Positions 33,630 to 43,177 of a stretch of 64,000 nucleotides of DNA are shown piece after piece. Source of the stretch: Geomonas limicola. Its GTDB lineage: Bacteria > Desulfobacterota > Desulfuromonadia > Geobacterales > Geobacteraceae. The stretch's first letter is position 1. Every line of letters starts with the position of its first letter. The notes below the pieces were generated by a model. The model did not search any database and was not told the DNA's origin. It saw only the letters and a list, made by a program, of their open reading frames with translations. The DNA lies in NCBI RefSeq assembly GCF_014193675.1, contig NZ_BLXZ01000011.1, positions 112,780 through 176,779 on the forward strand, written 5' to 3'. A program made the position numbers and the translations under genes.

Positions 33630-36056
33630 TTAGAAAATACTGCCGATCGAGAATTCGAGTTTTCCACCGGAGTTGTCGATCCCCGGACGGGGTTTCAGCG
33701 GGATGCCGTACTCAAGCCGCAAGGGGCCGATCGGCGAGAACCAGCGGAAGCCGAAACCGTAGCTGGTCAGTATGGTGCCGAAGGTGTCCTTGAGGCTGTT
33801 CTGGCAGTTGCCGGCATCGAAGAAGAGGACCCCTTTGAGCCCCGCGTCCTTCAGAAGCGGGAAGGTGAACTCGGCGTTGGCGACAGCTTCGATCTCGCCA
33901 CCCAGGAACACGTGGTTCACCACGTCGGTCCCGATACCCCCGCCGGACTGGCTGGTGTGCGGCACCGCCCGGTACGGCGAGACGGTGCGCCCGGCGTAGC
34001 CGCGCAGGGAACTGATCCCCCCGAGGTAGAACTTCTCGTCGATGGGGATCGTTTTCCCCAGCCCCTGGATGTACCCGAGCGTGCCGCGCAAGGAGGCGAC
34101 GGTCCCGAGACCGACCGGGTAGAAGGCGCTGTGCTCGGTCAGGTAGCGTATGAAGCGGTTGGTGCCGCCCAGGCCGGCGAACTCGATCGAGAGGGTGTCG
34201 ATGAATCCGGACGAGGGATCGATACGGTAGTCGGTCGTGTTGCTGGTCAGGCTCCCGGTGACCGAACTGGTGGAGGAGTGCCGGTCCGGGGCGATGATGG
34301 AGCCGTTGTGAATGCTCTCGGCAAGGCCGGCGGATTCGTCGAAGATCTCCTTCTCCTCGTACTTGTAGAGCCAGAAGGTGCTCAGGTTGTCCGAAAGGCT
34401 GTAGCCCGCCTTGATGTCGCCGCCGGTGGCGCGCCTGGTGTAGTCCAGGTACTGCCGCTCGGTCCGGTAGACGTCGGCACCGACCGTCCACTTGGTGTCC
34501 ATGAAGTACGGGTCGGTGAGCCCCAGGTTGTAGGTCTGCGACTTGCTGCCGAAGGATACCGCGGCGGTGGCCTTGAGCCCGAGGCCCAGGAAGTTCGCCT
34601 GCTGCACGGAACCCTGGCCGATGACGCCGTCCAGCGAGCTGTAACCGGCGCCGACGCTGAAGGTCCCGGTCGGCTTCTCCTTCACCTCGACGTTGAGGTC
34701 GAGCAGGTCCGGCCGGCTCCCCTTCACGGTGGTGAGGCTGGCGTCCTCGAAGAAGCCGGTGTTCATCAGGTTCTGCTTGCTGCGCTTAAGGCCCGAGGCA
34801 CTGTAGAGTTCCCCCTCCTCGAGTCGCAGCTCGCGGCGCAGCACCTTGTCGCGGCTTTTGGTGTTGCCGGCGATGTTGATCCGGTCGATGTGCACCAGCT
34901 GCCCCTTCTCCATCTCGAAGGTGATGTCGACGGTGCGGTCCTCCGGGTTGATGTGCAACCCCGGCGAGGCGTTGGCGAAGGCATACCCCTTGTCGGCGTA
35001 GAGATCGGTGAGGCCGACCACGTCGGTCCTGAGCGCGCTGCGGCTGAAGAGCTGGCCGGTCTTGGTGGTGAGCTTCTTCATGAGCACGTCGCGGGTCTCC
35101 AGGAGATCACCGCCGAAGGCGAGCTTGCCGATCTTGTACGGTTCCCCCTCGGAGATCCCGATGTTCACGGTAAGCCCCGACTTGTCCGGCAAGAGGTCGA
35201 CCTTCGGCTCGCCGATCTTCACGTTGACGTAGCCGTTGTTCATGTAGAACTCGGTCAAGAGCTGCACGTCGTTTTTGAGCACCTCTTCCTTGTAGGTGCC
35301 GGCTCCGGTCAACCAGGAGAACATCCACTTCTCACCGGTCTCCATGGCCTTTTTCAGTTTCCGGTTGCTGAAGGCGTGGTTCCCGGTGAAGTTGATGGTG
35401 CGGATCAGGACCTTGTCCCCTTCCTTTACCTTGACCAGGAGGTTCAGTTCGCTGTCGGAGCGCGGCGTGGTGCTGGTCTCCACCTCTGCCAGGTAGTAGC
35501 CGTCGTCGGTGTAGAGCTTCTTGACCTTCTTGACCCCTTGCTGCAGCTCCTTTGCCGAGAAGATGGTGTTCGGCTTGATCCCGAGGGCCTCACGCACCTT
35601 GTCGGTACTGAGCTCCTTGGTCCCTTCGATCTTCACCTCGCGGAGCACCGGCTTTTCCTGCACCACGTAGAAAAGCGCCACCCCACCGTCGGCCTTCTCC
35701 ACCTCGGCGCGCACGTCGCGGAAGTGCCCGAGCTTGTAGATGGCCCGCAGGTCGAGGTCGACCTGGCCCTGGTCCAGGGGCTCGCCCGGCTTCAGGTGCA
35801 GCGCCGGCATGATGGCCGCGGTCTCGATGCGCCGGTTCCCCTTGATCTGCACCGAAACGATCTTGGCGCCCGCCAAGTCGAGCTTTGCGGCTTCCGCGAC
35901 CTTGGGCGCCGGACTCTGCTCCGCGGCCTTCTCGGCGGTGGCAGCGGCAGGAGGCGCCGTCTTGCCGACTGCGGCAGTGTCGGTGCCGGCAAATGCCAGT
36001 GCGGAGCTGACGGTGAGCTGTGCGACGATGATGGCAGATACGTTTTTGCGGAGCAA
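33630..36056 (-). CDS. bamA: Outer-membrane protein assembly factor BamA
   Basis: 808 residues. Signal peptide, then a Pro/Ala-rich linker (about 25-55), then five POTRA domains (about 58-440, for example VSVQIKGNRRIETAAIM and INIAGNTKSRDKVLRREL). A C-terminal 16-strand barrel follows, with GGISSLRGYAGR and the terminal Phe of SIGSIF. It inserts beta-barrel proteins into the outer membrane. It appears to start at a TTG (36056) with GGGGG close upstream. The low-complexity linker after the signal peptide is longer than in E. coli. Confidence 0.95.
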   Translation of the reverse strand: MLRKNVSAIIVAQLTVSSALAFAGTDTAAVGKTAPPAAATAEKAAEQSPAPKVAEAAKLDLAGAKIVSVQIKGNRRIETAAIMPALHLKPGEPLDQGQVDLDLRAIYKLGHFRDVRAEVEKADGGVALFYVVQEKPVLREVKIEGTKELSTDKVREALGIKPNTIFSAKELQQGVKKVKKLYTDDGYYLAEVETSTTPRSDSELNLLVKVKEGDKVLIRTINFTGNHAFSNRKLKKAMETGEKWMFSWLTGAGTYKEEVLKNDVQLLTEFYMNNGYVNVKIGEPKVDLLPDKSGLTVNIGISEGEPYKIGKLAFGGDLLETRDVLMKKLTTKTGQLFSRSALRTDVVGLTDLYADKGYAFANASPGLHINPEDRTVDITFEMEKGQLVHIDRINIAGNTKSRDKVLRRELRLEEGELYSASGLKRSKQNLMNTGFFEDASLTTVKGSRPDLLDLNVEVKEKPTGTFSVGAGYSSLDGVIGQGSVQQANFLGLGLKATAAVSFGSKSQTYNLGLTDPYFMDTKWTVGADVYRTERQYLDYTRRATGGDIKAGYSLSDNLSTFWLYKYEEKEIFDESAGLAESIHNGSIIAPDRHSSTSSVTGSLTSNTTDYRIDPSSGFIDTLSIEFAGLGGTNRFIRYLTEHSAFYPVGLGTVASLRGTLGYIQGLGKTIPIDEKFYLGGISSLRGYAGRTVSPYRAVPHTSQSGGGIGTDVVNHVFLGGEIEAVANAEFTFPLLKDAGLKGVLFFDAGNCQNSLKDTFGTILTSYGFGFRWFSPIGPLRLEYGIPLKPRPGIDNSGGKLEFSIGSIF

Positions 36057-36174
36057 ATTTCCCCCAAGAGCGCAGTGCGCGGATAAAGAACATTACAAAC
36101 AGGATGCGGCGTGCCGCTCGGTCGATCAGGACCCGCCGGCTGCGGCACAACGGTATTCGGGGAGGCGCCAGGCC

Positions 36175-36846
36175 CTAGACGATGCGCCCGTCCACGATCC
36201 TGATGGTGCGCCCCATCCCGGCTGCGAGCTTCTCGTTGTGGGTCACGATGACCAGCGAGATGCCGGTGGAGCGCTGGATGGTGTCGAGCAAGAGGTGAAT
36301 CTCGTCGCTGGTCTTCATGTCCAGGTTGCCGGTCGGCTCGTCCGCCAAAAGCAGGCGCGGCTCGCGCACCAGGGCGCGCGCGATGGCCACCCGCTGCTGC
36401 TCGCCGCCGGAGAGCTCCCCGGGCCGGTGCGTGATCCGGTGCGACAGCCCCACGTCGTCCAGAAGCCGGCGTGCCGGGACCTCCGCCTTGCTGCGGCTGG
36501 TGCCCCCGATCAAAAGCGGCATCATCACGTTTTCCAGTGCGGTGAACTCGGGAAGCAGGTGGTGGAACTGGAAGACGAAGCCGATGGAGCGGTTGCGGAA
36601 CGAGGCCAGGGGCTGCTCCGCCAGGGTGAAGATGTTCTGCCCGTCGAAGAGCACCTCTCCCTTGGTGGGACGGTCGATGGTCCCCAGCATGTGCAACAGC
36701 GTACTCTTGCCGGCCCCCGAGGGGCCCACCAGGGCCACCGTGTCGCCGGCCTCGATGCTGAGGTCGATCCCCTTGAGGACGTCGACCGCCTGGGAGCCGC
36801 TGCCGTAGCTTTTGTGCAGGTTGCGGACCTCGAGAAGGCTACTCAT
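36175..36846 (-). CDS. lolD: Lipoprotein-release ABC ATPase LolD
   Basis: 223 residues with Walker A GPSGAGKSTLLH, signature LSGGEQQRVAIARAL and Walker B LLADEPTGNLD. IGFVFQFHHLLPEFTALENVMMP is typical of LolD/MacB-type ATPases. It powers release of outer-membrane lipoproteins with LolC/E. The start overlaps the lolC stop by eight bases. The adjacent permease gene and the bamA context support LolD over other members of the family. Confidence 0.92.
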   Translation of the reverse strand: MSSLLEVRNLHKSYGSGSQAVDVLKGIDLSIEAGDTVALVGPSGAGKSTLLHMLGTIDRPTKGEVLFDGQNIFTLAEQPLASFRNRSIGFVFQFHHLLPEFTALENVMMPLLIGGTSRSKAEVPARRLLDDVGLSHRITHRPGELSGGEQQRVAIARALVREPRLLLADEPTGNLDMKTSDEIHLLLDTIQRSTGISLVIVTHNEKLAAGMGRTIRIVDGRIV

Positions 36847-38086
36847 AGCGCAGCGCCTCCGCAGGGGAGAGCCGCGAGGCGGCCCAGGACGGGTACAAGG
36901 TGGCGATGAACGAGATCGCCACGGCCGTCACGCTGATGAGGATGACGTCCGAGGGGATCACCAGGGACGGGAAGTGGTCCAGGTAGTAGACGTCCTTGCT
37001 GAAGAGCTCGAAACCGGTGACCTTCTGGATCGCGCCGACGATCGGCTCCAGGTTGAGCGCGATCAAAAGGCCGCTTAAGACCCCGATGACCGTGCCGAAC
37101 ACGCCGATGATCACCCCTTCGAAGACGAAGATCCTCATGATGGAGCGGCTGGTCGCCCCCATGGACTTCAGGATGGCGATGTCGCGGGTCTTTTCCATGA
37201 CCACCATGAAGAGGGTCGAGGCGATGCCGAAGGCCGCCACCAGGACGATGAGCGTCAGGATGATGAACATGACGCTCTTCTCGGTCTTCAGCGCGAAGAG
37301 GATGTTCTTGTTCATCTGCATCCAGTCGCGGGCGTGGTAGCGCACGCCGAGCGTCTGGTCGATCTTCTGTGCCAGTTCGCCGGTCTTGTAGACGTCGCGC
37401 ACCTTGAGCTGGATCCCGGTCACCGCGTCCCCCAGGTCGAGGAACTGCTGGGCCTCGGCTAGGTTCACGTAGGCGAGCGTCGAGTCGTACTCGAACATCC
37501 CGGTGTTGAAGATCCCCACCACCTTGAAGCGGCGCAGCTTGGGCATCATCCCGAGCGGGGTGATGTTCCCCATGGGGGAGATGACGTCGACCATATCGCC
37601 GGCGATCAACCCGAGGTTCTTGGCGAGTTCCTTGCCGATCACCAGCCCCGGTTTCTCACCTTTGGCATCGAGGTCGTCGAGACTTCCCTGCACCATCGAC
37701 TTCTTCAGGTTGGTAACCTTGACGTCGGTGGCCACCTCGATGCCGCGCAACACCACCCCGGAGACGTTGCGGCCGCTGGAGAGCATCACCTGGTTGTAGA
37801 TGAACGGTGTCGCGGCGACCACGCCGTCCATCCCCTGCAGGCGCTTGACGATCGCCTGGTAGTTCTCCATCGGCCCGCCGCCGCTCAAGACCACGATGTG
37901 CGCGTTGGTCCCCAGGATCTTGTCCTTGAGGTCCTCTTCGAATCCGGTCATCACCGCGAGCACGATGATGAGCGCCATCACCCCGAGCGCCACCCCGGCA
38001 ACCGAGATGAGCGTGATCAGCGAGATGAAGGTCGACTTGCGCTTTGCCTTCAGGTAGCGCAGCCCGATCAGGAGCTCGAAAGGCAT
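36839..38086 (-). CDS. Lipoprotein-releasing permease LolC/LolE family
   Basis: 415 residues with four transmembrane segments, one near the N-terminus (STFISLITLISVAGVALGVMALIIV) and three in the C-terminal FtsX-like domain. A large periplasmic domain lies between. MPFELLIGLRYLKAKRKSTFIS is the standard LolC/E start. A single permease gene accompanies lolD, so it may work as a homodimer (LolF-like). It starts immediately after lysS. Confidence 0.92.
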   Translation of the reverse strand: MPFELLIGLRYLKAKRKSTFISLITLISVAGVALGVMALIIVLAVMTGFEEDLKDKILGTNAHIVVLSGGGPMENYQAIVKRLQGMDGVVAATPFIYNQVMLSSGRNVSGVVLRGIEVATDVKVTNLKKSMVQGSLDDLDAKGEKPGLVIGKELAKNLGLIAGDMVDVISPMGNITPLGMMPKLRRFKVVGIFNTGMFEYDSTLAYVNLAEAQQFLDLGDAVTGIQLKVRDVYKTGELAQKIDQTLGVRYHARDWMQMNKNILFALKTEKSVMFIILTLIVLVAAFGIASTLFMVVMEKTRDIAILKSMGATSRSIMRIFVFEGVIIGVFGTVIGVLSGLLIALNLEPIVGAIQKVTGFELFSKDVYYLDHFPSLVIPSDVILISVTAVAISFIATLYPSWAASRLSPAEALRYE

Positions 38087-39565
38087 CTACTTCGCCTCTT
38101 TTCTCAGCTGCGGGAACAAGATGACGTCGCGGATCGACGGGGAGTCGGTAAGGAGCATGACCAGGCGGTCAATGCCGATACCCTCGCCGGCAGTCGGCGG
38201 GAGCCCGTACTCCAGGGCGCGGATGTAATCCTCGTCCATGTAGTGGGCCTCCTCGTCGCCCTTGGCCTTGGCGGCCACCTGGGCCAGGAAGCGCTCCTTC
38301 TGGTCGCGCGGGTCGTTCAGCTCGGAGAAGGCGTTGGCCATCTCGCGGCCGGCGCAGAAGAACTCGAAGCGGTCCACGTAGTCCGGATCGTGGTCGTTCT
38401 TGCGGGAGAGCGGCGAGACTTCCGTCGGGTAGTTGGTGATGAAGGTCGGCTGGATCAGCTTCGTCTCGGCGACTTCCTCGAAGATCTCGGTGATCAGGCG
38501 GCCGTAGCCGACGTCCTCGGGGAGCTCGAGTCCCAGGCGCTGCGCGTAGGCGTAGGCCAGGTCGCGGTCCTCGAGGCTCTTGGCGTCGATGTCGCCGTAG
38601 TGCAGGATCGCCTCCTTGACGGTGAAGCGCTGCCAGGGGCGCTGGAAGCTGATCGGCTGGCCCCCGTAGCTGAAGTCGAGGGTCCCCAGGACCTCCTGTG
38701 CCACGTGGCACAAAAGCTCCTCGGTGAAGTTCATCAGGTCCTCGAAGGTCGCGTAGGCCTGGTAGAACTCCATCATGGTGAACTCGGGGTTGTGGCGTAC
38801 CGAGATCCCCTCGTTTCTGAAGTTGCGGTTGATCTCGAAGACGCGGTCCAGGCCGCCCACCACCAGGCGCTTCAGGTAAAGCTCCGGGGCGATGCGCAGG
38901 TAGAGGTCCATGTCCAGCGCGTTGTGGTGGGTGATGAACGGCTTCGCGGTGGCGCCCCCCGGGATCTGCTGCATCATCGGGGTTTCCACCTCGAGGAAGT
39001 CACGGTTGGTCATGAATTCGCGGATCAGGGAGACGATGCGGGAGCGCTTGAAGAAGACCTCGCGCACCTCTGGAGAGACGATGAGGTCGACGTAGCGCTG
39101 GCGGTAACGGGTTTCCACGTCGGTCAAGCCGTGGAACTTCTCCGGCAGCGGCAAAAGCGCCTTGGTGAGCAGGCGGATCTCGGTGACGGCGAGGGAGAGC
39201 TCGCCGGTCTTGGTCCGGAACGGGGTGCCGACGGCGCCCACGATGTCGCCCAGGTCGTAGTCCTCGAACTCGGCGAAGAGGTCGTCGCCCAGGACGTCCT
39301 TTTTCAGGTAGAGCTGGATGCGGCCCTTGCGGTCCTGCATCTGCACGAAGGCAGCCTTGCCGAAGGAGCGGCGCATCAGGATGCGGCCTGCCACCACGAA
39401 GGTCTGCGGATTTTCCTCTATGACCTCGACAGCACCGTAGGCGTCACGCACGTCCGCCGAGGTGTGCTGCGGTTTGAAATCGTTGGGGTACGGGTTGATC
39501 CCGGCCTCCCACAAAGCATCGACCTTGCGTCTTCTCTGCAACAGCAGTTCGCTCAACTCTTCCAT
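38087..39565 (-). CDS. lysS: Lysyl-tRNA synthetase, class II
   Basis: About 492 residues from the ATG at 39565 (MEELSELLLQRRRKVDALWE). An N-terminal OB-fold anticodon domain (AGRILMRRSFGKAAFVQMQDR) is followed by the class II catalytic core, with motif 2 FRNEGISVRHNPEFTMMEFYQAY and motif 3 GEGIGIDRLVMLLTDSPSIRDVILFP. It charges tRNA-Lys. It heads the long envelope run and its stop abuts the lolC start, so it may be co-transcribed. Confidence 0.97.
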   Translation of the reverse strand: MEELSELLLQRRRKVDALWEAGINPYPNDFKPQHTSADVRDAYGAVEVIEENPQTFVVAGRILMRRSFGKAAFVQMQDRKGRIQLYLKKDVLGDDLFAEFEDYDLGDIVGAVGTPFRTKTGELSLAVTEIRLLTKALLPLPEKFHGLTDVETRYRQRYVDLIVSPEVREVFFKRSRIVSLIREFMTNRDFLEVETPMMQQIPGGATAKPFITHHNALDMDLYLRIAPELYLKRLVVGGLDRVFEINRNFRNEGISVRHNPEFTMMEFYQAYATFEDLMNFTEELLCHVAQEVLGTLDFSYGGQPISFQRPWQRFTVKEAILHYGDIDAKSLEDRDLAYAYAQRLGLELPEDVGYGRLITEIFEEVAETKLIQPTFITNYPTEVSPLSRKNDHDPDYVDRFEFFCAGREMANAFSELNDPRDQKERFLAQVAAKAKGDEEAHYMDEDYIRALEYGLPPTAGEGIGIDRLVMLLTDSPSIRDVILFPQLRKEAK

Positions 39566-39709
39566 AATCGTAGGTAACCTTTCTGAAAACTGAAGCTGAA
39601 AAAGCAATCTGTCAAACTAACTATTTCCCAAATGCAAGTCAAGGGAAAAGGGGAACTTGCCGAAGGGGCGCGGGTACGGCAAAGCTGCGCCCCAGCGGCG
39701 GAAAGTTCG

Positions 39710-41062
39710 CTAGAAGCCGTTGACCAGGGTCGGCTGGAGCAGGTATCCGATGGAGCTTGTGGCGATCGGATTGCCGAGCTGGCCGTTACCGTTGTCGCCC
39801 CAGCCGTACCAGGTGCCGGGGTTATCCCCCTTCCGGGCCAGGGAGTGGTTGCCAAAGGCCATGATCTGGGTGACCCCGGTGAGCTTGGTGCTGGTAGCAG
39901 AATTGGCGTAGACGGGGACGGGCAGGTAGTTGTACCTGATGCTGGTGTTGGCACCGGTGGTGCCGTTACCCACTTGGGCGTACTCGTTGAAGCCCCAGCC
40001 CACGACGGTCCCGTCGTTCAGCAGTGCCAGCACGTGATCCCAGCCAGCGGAGATGGCGACAGCCGGCAAGGGGAGCACAACCTGAATCGGGGTGTAGCGG
40101 AAGAGTCCCGAATTGCCGCCGTTCCAGGTGGTCGTGGTGGGATCCTGCCCCAACTGTCCCATGCCGTTGTAGCCCCAGGCATAGACATCACCGTTGGACA
40201 ACAAGGCGTAGCTCGTGCTGCCGCCTGCGGCGATCTGAGATATCGTGGTGCTCGCAGGTAGGGGAATGGTGACCAGCTGCGGATCGATCGGGTTCACATT
40301 GGTACCGTTAGAAGGGACTGCAGGGTTGCTGCCCAGCTCGCCATAGGTGTTGTCACCCCAGGCGTACAGGTTACCGTCGCTGGTCAAGGCCAGCGAGTGA
40401 ATCGCGCCGGCGGCAATCTGCGTCACGTGGGCAAGCTCGCTGCCGCCCAGGAGCACCTGCTTCGGCGCTTGCGAATCGCCGTAGCTCCTGTCGAGGTAGC
40501 GGGCACCCAGCTGGCCGTAGGTGTTGTTACCCCAGCTGAACACGGTCCCGTCGACAATAGCCATCGAGTGGTACCAGCCGGCGGACACGGCGCTAACCTG
40601 GCCGGTGACCAGGGCAGCGTGTTGGGCATTGTGCAGCCGGATCCGTACCGGGACCTTGCTGTAAGCCTGCAACCCGCTCGTGGTGATATTCGTGGCAGCG
40701 TGGGCAGGATCAGTATCGGCGCCCAACTGGCCATGGTAGTTGGATCCCCAGGTGTAGACCGAGCTGTAGTCGTTGAACTTGTAGGCGATGGAGTGCACGC
40801 CGCCGGCTGCCACGCCGCTGATCTTGCCGATACTGGTCACCGGAGTGGCCACGGACTGGGTGGTCAGGCTGTTGATGCCGAGCTGGCCAAAGGCGTTGTA
40901 ACCCGTAACATACAGAGTGCTATGGTTATTGAAAACACTGTGAGCGAAAAAGATGGTGGCAGTCGAGGGGATCGAAGTGTTACTGGACGACCCGCACCCT
41001 GAAACCAGTGCGGCAGTGAGCAGCAGGCAGCCGAGCAGAGCTTTGGAATTGCTTGTTTTCAT
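39710..41062 (-). CDS. RCC1-repeat lipoprotein
   Basis: 450 residues. Signal peptide with lipobox LVSGC (Cys about 23) predicts a lipoprotein. The rest is about seven RCC1-type blades, seen as repeated YAWGDNTYGELG, FSWGNNTYGQLG, YAWGYNGMGQLG and YGWGDNGNGQLG, each with an AAG..HS(L/M)A segment. It should fold as a beta-propeller, an architecture best known from eukaryotic RCC1 but also found in secreted bacterial proteins. Function unknown; cell-surface binding is a reasonable guess. Divergent from ettA. Confidence 0.88.
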   Translation of the reverse strand: MKTSNSKALLGCLLLTAALVSGCGSSSNTSIPSTATIFFAHSVFNNHSTLYVTGYNAFGQLGINSLTTQSVATPVTSIGKISGVAAGGVHSIAYKFNDYSSVYTWGSNYHGQLGADTDPAHAATNITTSGLQAYSKVPVRIRLHNAQHAALVTGQVSAVSAGWYHSMAIVDGTVFSWGNNTYGQLGARYLDRSYGDSQAPKQVLLGGSELAHVTQIAAGAIHSLALTSDGNLYAWGDNTYGELGSNPAVPSNGTNVNPIDPQLVTIPLPASTTISQIAAGGSTSYALLSNGDVYAWGYNGMGQLGQDPTTTTWNGGNSGLFRYTPIQVVLPLPAVAISAGWDHVLALLNDGTVVGWGFNEYAQVGNGTTGANTSIRYNYLPVPVYANSATSTKLTGVTQIMAFGNHSLARKGDNPGTWYGWGDNGNGQLGNPIATSSIGYLLQPTLVNGF

Positions 41063-41153
41063 GGAGTGAGTCCCCTCGTCAGAGTATTTGAACCTGCGGA
41101 TTTAACTATACCTAGTGGAGAAAGTCAAGGATCGACTTGTTAAGATTCCCCTG

Positions 41154-41183
41154 TTGACACAGCGCCCTGCAAGCATGTAAGAA
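41154..41183 (+). promoter_or_regulatory. Candidate sigma-70 promoter for ettA
   Basis: TTGACA at 41154-41159, an 18-base spacer, and TAAGAA at 41178-41183. This leaves about 30 bases to the start codon. A GGAGG ribosome site sits at about 41205. The -10 is imperfect. Confidence 0.5.
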
Positions 41184-41221
41184 TGGGAAATCTAAATTAA
41201 AAACGGAGGCGACGAGACTGC

Positions 41222-42907
41222 ATGGCCATAGATCCGAACAAGGTTATCTACTCCATGATCGGAGTGAGCAAATTCTACGACAAGAAACCCGTCCTTAAAG
41301 ACATCTACCTCTCCTACTTCTACGGCGCGAAGATCGGCGTCTTGGGCCTGAACGGCTCCGGCAAGAGCTCCCTTTTGCGCATCCTCGCCGGCGTGGACAA
41401 GGAGTTCAACGGCAAGACCATCCTCTCCCCGGGCTACACGGTCGGCTATCTCGAGCAGGAGCCGCAGCTCGACCCGTCCAAGACCGTGCGCCAGTGCGTC
41501 GAGGAAGGGGTCCAGGAAGTCGTGGACCTGGTCAACGAATTCAACGAGATCAACATGAAGTTCGGCGAGGAGATGAGCGACGCCGAGATGGAGAAGCTCT
41601 GCGACCGCCAGGCGAAGGTACAGGAGAAGCTGGACCACCTGGACGCCTGGGACCTGGACAGCCGACTCGAACTCGCCATGGACGCCCTGCGCTGCCCGCC
41701 CCCCGAGACCAACGTGGCGAACCTCTCCGGCGGTGAAAAGCGCCGCGTCGCCCTGTGCCGCCTGCTCTTGCAGAAGCCGGACATCCTGCTTCTCGACGAG
41801 CCGACCAACCACCTGGACGCCGAGTCGGTCGCCTGGCTCGAGCAGCACCTCCAGCGCTACGCCGGCACCATCATCGCCGTTACCCACGACCGCTACTTCC
41901 TGGACAACGTGGCCGGCTGGATCCTCGAACTGGACCGCGGTCAGGGGATTCCCTGGCAGGGGAACTACTCCTCGTGGCTCGAGCAGAAGGAGAAGCGCCT
42001 GGCCCAGGAAGAGAAGACCGAAAGCGATCGCCAGAAGACCCTCAAGCGCGAGCTGGAGTGGATCCGGATGTCGCCCAAGGGGCGCCACGCCAAAGGGAAG
42101 GCGCGTATCACCGCCTACGAGGATATGCTCAACGACACCAGCGACAAACTGGCCCGCGAGCTGGAGATCTTCATCCCGGCCGGTCCGCGCCTGGGTGGCG
42201 TGGTGGTCGAGGCGAGCAACGTCGACAAGGCCTATGGCGACAAGCTCCTCATGGAAGGGATGGAGTTCCGTCTGCCGCCGGGCGGCATCGTCGGCGTGAT
42301 CGGCCCCAACGGTGCCGGCAAAACCACCTTGTTCCGGATGATCACCGGGCAGGAGCAGCCGGATTCCGGCGCCTTCAAGGTCGGTGAGACCGTGAAGCTT
42401 GCCTACGTGGACCAGAGCAGGGAGTCGCTCGATCCCGAGAAGAGCATCTGGGAAGTCATCTCCGACGGGCAGGAACAGATCCAGCTCGGCAAGCAGTTGG
42501 TGAACTCCCGCGCCTACGTGGCCCGCTTCAACTTCTCCGGTTCCGACCAGCAGAAGAAAGTGGGGATGCTCTCCGGTGGCGAGAGAAACCGCGTGCACCT
42601 GGCGAAGATGCTGAAGGAAGGCGGCAACGTCATCCTGCTCGACGAACCGACCAACGACCTGGACGTTAACACCATGCGCGCCCTCGAGGAGGCGCTGGAA
42701 AACTTCGCCGGCTGCGCCGTGGTCATCTCCCACGATCGCTGGTTCCTGGACCGCATCGCCACCCACATCCTCGCCTTCGAGGGTGACAGCAAGGTGGTCT
42801 GGTTCGAGGGGAACTACTCCGAGTACGAGGAAGACCGCCACGCCCGACTGGGGACTGCGGCCGACCAGCCGCACCGCATCCACTACCGCCAGCTGACCCG
42901 CGCGTAA
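41222..42907 (+). CDS. ettA: Energy-dependent translational throttle protein EttA (ABC-F)
   Basis: 561 residues, two ABC domains in tandem. Domain 1 has GLNGSGKSS, NLSGGEKRRVAL and LLLDEPTNHLD. Domain 2 has GPNGAGKTT, MLSGGERNRVHLA and ILLDEPTNDLD. The intervening linker is charged, and EWIRMSPKGRHAKGKARI matches the EttA arm region. It binds the ribosomal E site and gates translation according to ATP/ADP. No membrane segment, so it is not a transporter. First plus-strand gene in the window, followed by a clear terminator. Confidence 0.95.
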   Translation: MAIDPNKVIYSMIGVSKFYDKKPVLKDIYLSYFYGAKIGVLGLNGSGKSSLLRILAGVDKEFNGKTILSPGYTVGYLEQEPQLDPSKTVRQCVEEGVQEVVDLVNEFNEINMKFGEEMSDAEMEKLCDRQAKVQEKLDHLDAWDLDSRLELAMDALRCPPPETNVANLSGGEKRRVALCRLLLQKPDILLLDEPTNHLDAESVAWLEQHLQRYAGTIIAVTHDRYFLDNVAGWILELDRGQGIPWQGNYSSWLEQKEKRLAQEEKTESDRQKTLKRELEWIRMSPKGRHAKGKARITAYEDMLNDTSDKLARELEIFIPAGPRLGGVVVEASNVDKAYGDKLLMEGMEFRLPPGGIVGVIGPNGAGKTTLFRMITGQEQPDSGAFKVGETVKLAYVDQSRESLDPEKSIWEVISDGQEQIQLGKQLVNSRAYVARFNFSGSDQQKKVGMLSGGERNRVHLAKMLKEGGNVILLDEPTNDLDVNTMRALEEALENFAGCAVVISHDRWFLDRIATHILAFEGDSKVVWFEGNYSEYEEDRHARLGTAADQPHRIHYRQLTRA

Positions 42908-42939
42908 GCGAAGATCGCAGGATTCCATCCCACTGACGC

Positions 42940-42974
42940 AAAAGGGGCACCTTCGATCGAAGGCGCCCCTTTTT
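42940..42974 (+). terminator. Intrinsic terminator after ettA
   Basis: AAAAGGGGC and CCTTCGATCGAAGG form a long palindrome, closed by GCCCCTTTTT. A GC-rich stem followed by a T run, 33 bases after the ettA stop. Confidence 0.9.
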
Positions 42975-43012
42975 ACGTTATGCGTTATGCCGGAAAAATC
43001 AGAAAAACCGTA

Positions 43013-43120
43013 TCCCCCCTCCCTTGACGGGAAGGGGCAGGGGGGTGGGTGAAGCTGCCATCTGCGATAAGGTGCCGCCTTGCCCCTCACCCTGTCCCTC
43101 TCCCGCAAGGGGAGAGGGGA
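43013..43120. repeat. Interspersed inverted repeat (CCCTCTCCC...GGGAGAGGG type)
   Basis: Two arms of about 40 bases (43013-43054 and 43079-43120) are imperfect complements. Each contains its own CCCTYYCC/GGGRARGGG hairpin. Related short hairpins occur at 23174-23193 and 46310-46333. It resembles the C/T-rich palindromic repeats scattered between genes in many proteobacteria. Not coding. Confidence 0.65.
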
Positions 43121-43177
43121 CGTACCTGGACCGTTTACCGGAATTCCGGGATCAAGCCTTTTTCCTTTCGTCTGTCC

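Noticed and set aside
33912..36086. 724-codon plus-strand open frame opposite bamA
   Set aside because: A by-product of high GC content. bamA on the minus strand has signal peptide, POTRA and barrel features.
41192..43108. 638-codon minus-strand open frame opposite ettA
   Set aside because: ettA on the plus strand shows both ABC motif sets, promoter and terminator; the minus product matches nothing.
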